A stretch of 6,686 nucleotides of DNA. Origin: Clostridia bacterium. Its GTDB lineage: Bacteria; Bacillota; Clostridia; Oscillospirales; Acutalibacteraceae. The position numbers and the translations under genes are program-made. The DNA is taken from the NCBI GenBank assembly GCA_900766945.1, contig CAAFXD010000283.1, forward strand, positions 1 through 6,686, written 5' to 3'. Positions 5,481 to 6,686 of this stretch are shown here, piece by piece. Under the pieces are notes generated by a model that ran no database searches, was not told where the DNA came from, and saw nothing but the letters and a program-made list of their open reading frames with translations. The stretch's first letter is position 1. Every line of letters starts with the position of its first letter.

Positions 5481-6506
5481 ATGCGAAATCACGAAGTAAC
5501 GGCAAGGCAAAGGCTTTTGAATGTTGACGGGTCTTTAAAAGAGCCGGGCTTTTCACGCAGGCTTTTCCAAATCTATGACCGCGCGGACATCAAAGCCCCG
5601 AAATTCCGCATTAAGGAATGGGATTATTATTTGGTGCTCTGTGACGATTACGCGGTGGCGTTTACCGTGTCGGACGACGGGTATATCGGCCTGCAATCGG
5701 TTTCTCTGCTCACCTTCGGCGAAACGCCGTGGGAGCACACCGAAACCGTGCTGACACCGTTCCCGATGGGCAAATTAAAAATGCCCTCGACGAGCGAAAC
5801 GGGCAATGTGGTTTACCGCGACAAACGGCTGTACCTCACCTTTGAAAAGACGGCGGGCAAGCGGCACATTGTGTGTCAGTTTAAGAATTTTTATGAGGGC
5901 AAGACCTTTTCGTGCGACATCACCTTATTGCAGCCCGAAATGGACACCATGGTGATAGCAACACCATGGAAAGAGGACAAAAAAGCGTTCTACTACAACC
6001 AAAAAATCAACTGTATGCGCGCAAGCGGCGCGGCGCAGTTTAACGGAAAAACCTATACCTTCCACCCCGAAACCGATTTCGGCACGCTCGATTGGGGGCG
6101 CGGCGTTTGGACCTATGACAACACCTGGAATTGGGGCTCGGGCAATGCGGTCGTAAACGGCAAGCCGTTCGGCTTTAATATCGGTTACGGCTTCGGCGAT
6201 ACCGCGGCGGCGAGCGAAAATATGCTGTTTTATGACGGCGTGGGGCACAAGTTAGACGATATTACCTTCCATATCCCCGCTTCGTCTTACACCGACCCGT
6301 GGAAAATCTCTTCAAGTGACGGGCGGTTTGAGATGGACTTTGTACCGATTTTGGACCGCGCGGCGAAAATCGATGTCAAAGCGATTGTCACCGACCAGCA
6401 CCAGGTGTTCGGCAAAATGACGGGCACGGCTGTTTTAGACGACGGTACGGCGCTCGAAATCAAAGATTTACTGTGCTTTTGCGAGCGCGTACATAATAAA
6501 TACTAA
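5481..6506 (+). CDS. DUF2804 family protein of unknown function
   Basis: A 341-residue soluble protein with no signal peptide or membrane segment. It matches the DUF2804 family (PF10974) in its overall pattern: an N-terminal LLNVDGSLKEPGFSRR stretch (12-27), a YYLVLCDDYAVAFTVSD strand pair (49-65), the Trp-rich DWGRGVWTYDNTWNWGSG block (204-221), FGFNIGYGFGDT (230-241) and ENMLFYDG (246-253). The alternating hydrophobic, Gly- and aromatic-rich pattern suggests a mostly beta, possibly lipocalin-like or carbohydrate-handling sandwich; that is inference, and no reaction is known to me for the family. The ATG at 5481 follows GGGAGG (5467-5472) at 8-nt spacing, a strong site. It starts 45 nt after the exoribonuclease gene and ends 15 nt before the probable prmA start, so the three are probably co-transcribed. 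Confidence 0.8.
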   Translation: MRNHEVTARQRLLNVDGSLKEPGFSRRLFQIYDRADIKAPKFRIKEWDYYLVLCDDYAVAFTVSDDGYIGLQSVSLLTFGETPWEHTETVLTPFPMGKLKMPSTSETGNVVYRDKRLYLTFEKTAGKRHIVCQFKNFYEGKTFSCDITLLQPEMDTMVIATPWKEDKKAFYYNQKINCMRASGAAQFNGKTYTFHPETDFGTLDWGRGVWTYDNTWNWGSGNAVVNGKPFGFNIGYGFGDTAAASENMLFYDGVGHKLDDITFHIPASSYTDPWKISSSDGRFEMDFVPILDRAAKIDVKAIVTDQHQVFGKMTGTAVLDDGTALEIKDLLCFCERVHNKY

Positions 6507-6521
6507 AAGGAACATTTAAAG

Positions 6522-6686
6522 ATGGATTGGACCGAAGTAAAAATCGAAATTCCCGCAGACTGCATCGACCGCGCGGCAGATATTGCGAATATGGTTGTCC
6601 CCTACGGGATTTATATTGAGGATTACCGCAATTTGGAGGCGGAAACCTTTGAAATCGCCAACATTGATTTGATTGACGAGGAACTG
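6522..6686 (+). CDS. prmA: Ribosomal protein L11 methyltransferase, N-terminal fragment (cut by window end)
   Basis: Fifty-five codons are visible and the frame is still open at the last base. The opening MDWTEVKIEIPADCIDRAADI and the following GIYIEDYRNLEAE resemble the N-terminal substrate-recognition domain of PrmA, which usually begins with a W-x-E strand, a helix, then a G-V-x-I-E-D strand. IDLIDEEL at 48-55 also resembles clostridial PrmA sequences. PrmA trimethylates ribosomal protein L11 using S-adenosylmethionine. The catalytic Rossmann domain lies beyond the window, so the call rests on the recognition domain alone. The ATG at 6522 is preceded by AAAAGGA (6505-6511), which overlaps the DUF2804 stop codon and implies one transcript. 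Confidence 0.72.
   Translation, partial: MDWTEVKIEIPADCIDRAADIANMVVPYGIYIEDYRNLEAETFEIANIDLIDEEL

Noticed and set aside
1..6686. CRISPR array, tRNA or rRNA gene, toxin-antitoxin pair, phage or transposase gene.
   Set aside because: I looked for regularly spaced repeats, tRNA-like cloverleaf sequence, and mobile-element or defence motifs and saw none; all long coding stretches are explained by the listed genes.

Overview
The window looks like an ordinary chromosomal segment from a low-to-mid GC, Gram-positive member of the Clostridia, possibly of the Oscillospirales type. The evidence is a T-box leader RNA, a lipobox-type substrate-binding protein, strong GGAGG-like ribosome binding sites, rho-independent terminators, a YhaM-type exoribonuclease, and a short palindromic intergenic repeat of a style I recall from that group. 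The lineage is inferred from these features, not measured.

Layout. Positions 7-1092 are read leftward: a YhhN/TMEM86-family membrane protein, and upstream of it a small Dabb-domain protein. From about 1143 onward everything is read rightward. A strong promoter and a 250-nt T-box riboswitch with its terminator (about 1178-1427) lead into a three-gene ABC transporter operon: lipoprotein, permease and ATPase, of the COG2984/COG4120/COG1101 type called TrpXYZ. The operon ends at a bidirectional-looking terminator. About 80 nt further on lies a near copy of that terminator, and between the two sits a compact palindromic repeat. A second unit then starts from its own extended -10 promoter: a YhaM-like OB-fold/HD 3'-5' exoribonuclease, a DUF2804 protein of unknown function, and the first 55 codons of a probable ribosomal protein L11 methyltransferase (PrmA), cut by the window edge.

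How the parts work together. The T-box should sense an uncharged tRNA and allow transcription into the transporter genes when the matching amino acid is scarce. Alignment to the conserved 3' end of Stem I places UGG (Trp) in the specifier position. This agrees with known T-box-controlled TrpXYZ transporters and predicts tryptophan or tryptophan-precursor uptake. Two local details (the base after the codon, and the discriminator-pairing base) leave methionine as an alternative. The strong hairpin between the lipoprotein and permease genes probably keeps more lipoprotein mRNA than permease mRNA.

I did not find a clearly new biological system. The points most worth a second look are the T-box specificity, the twin terminators around the palindromic element, and the uncharacterised DUF2804 gene.
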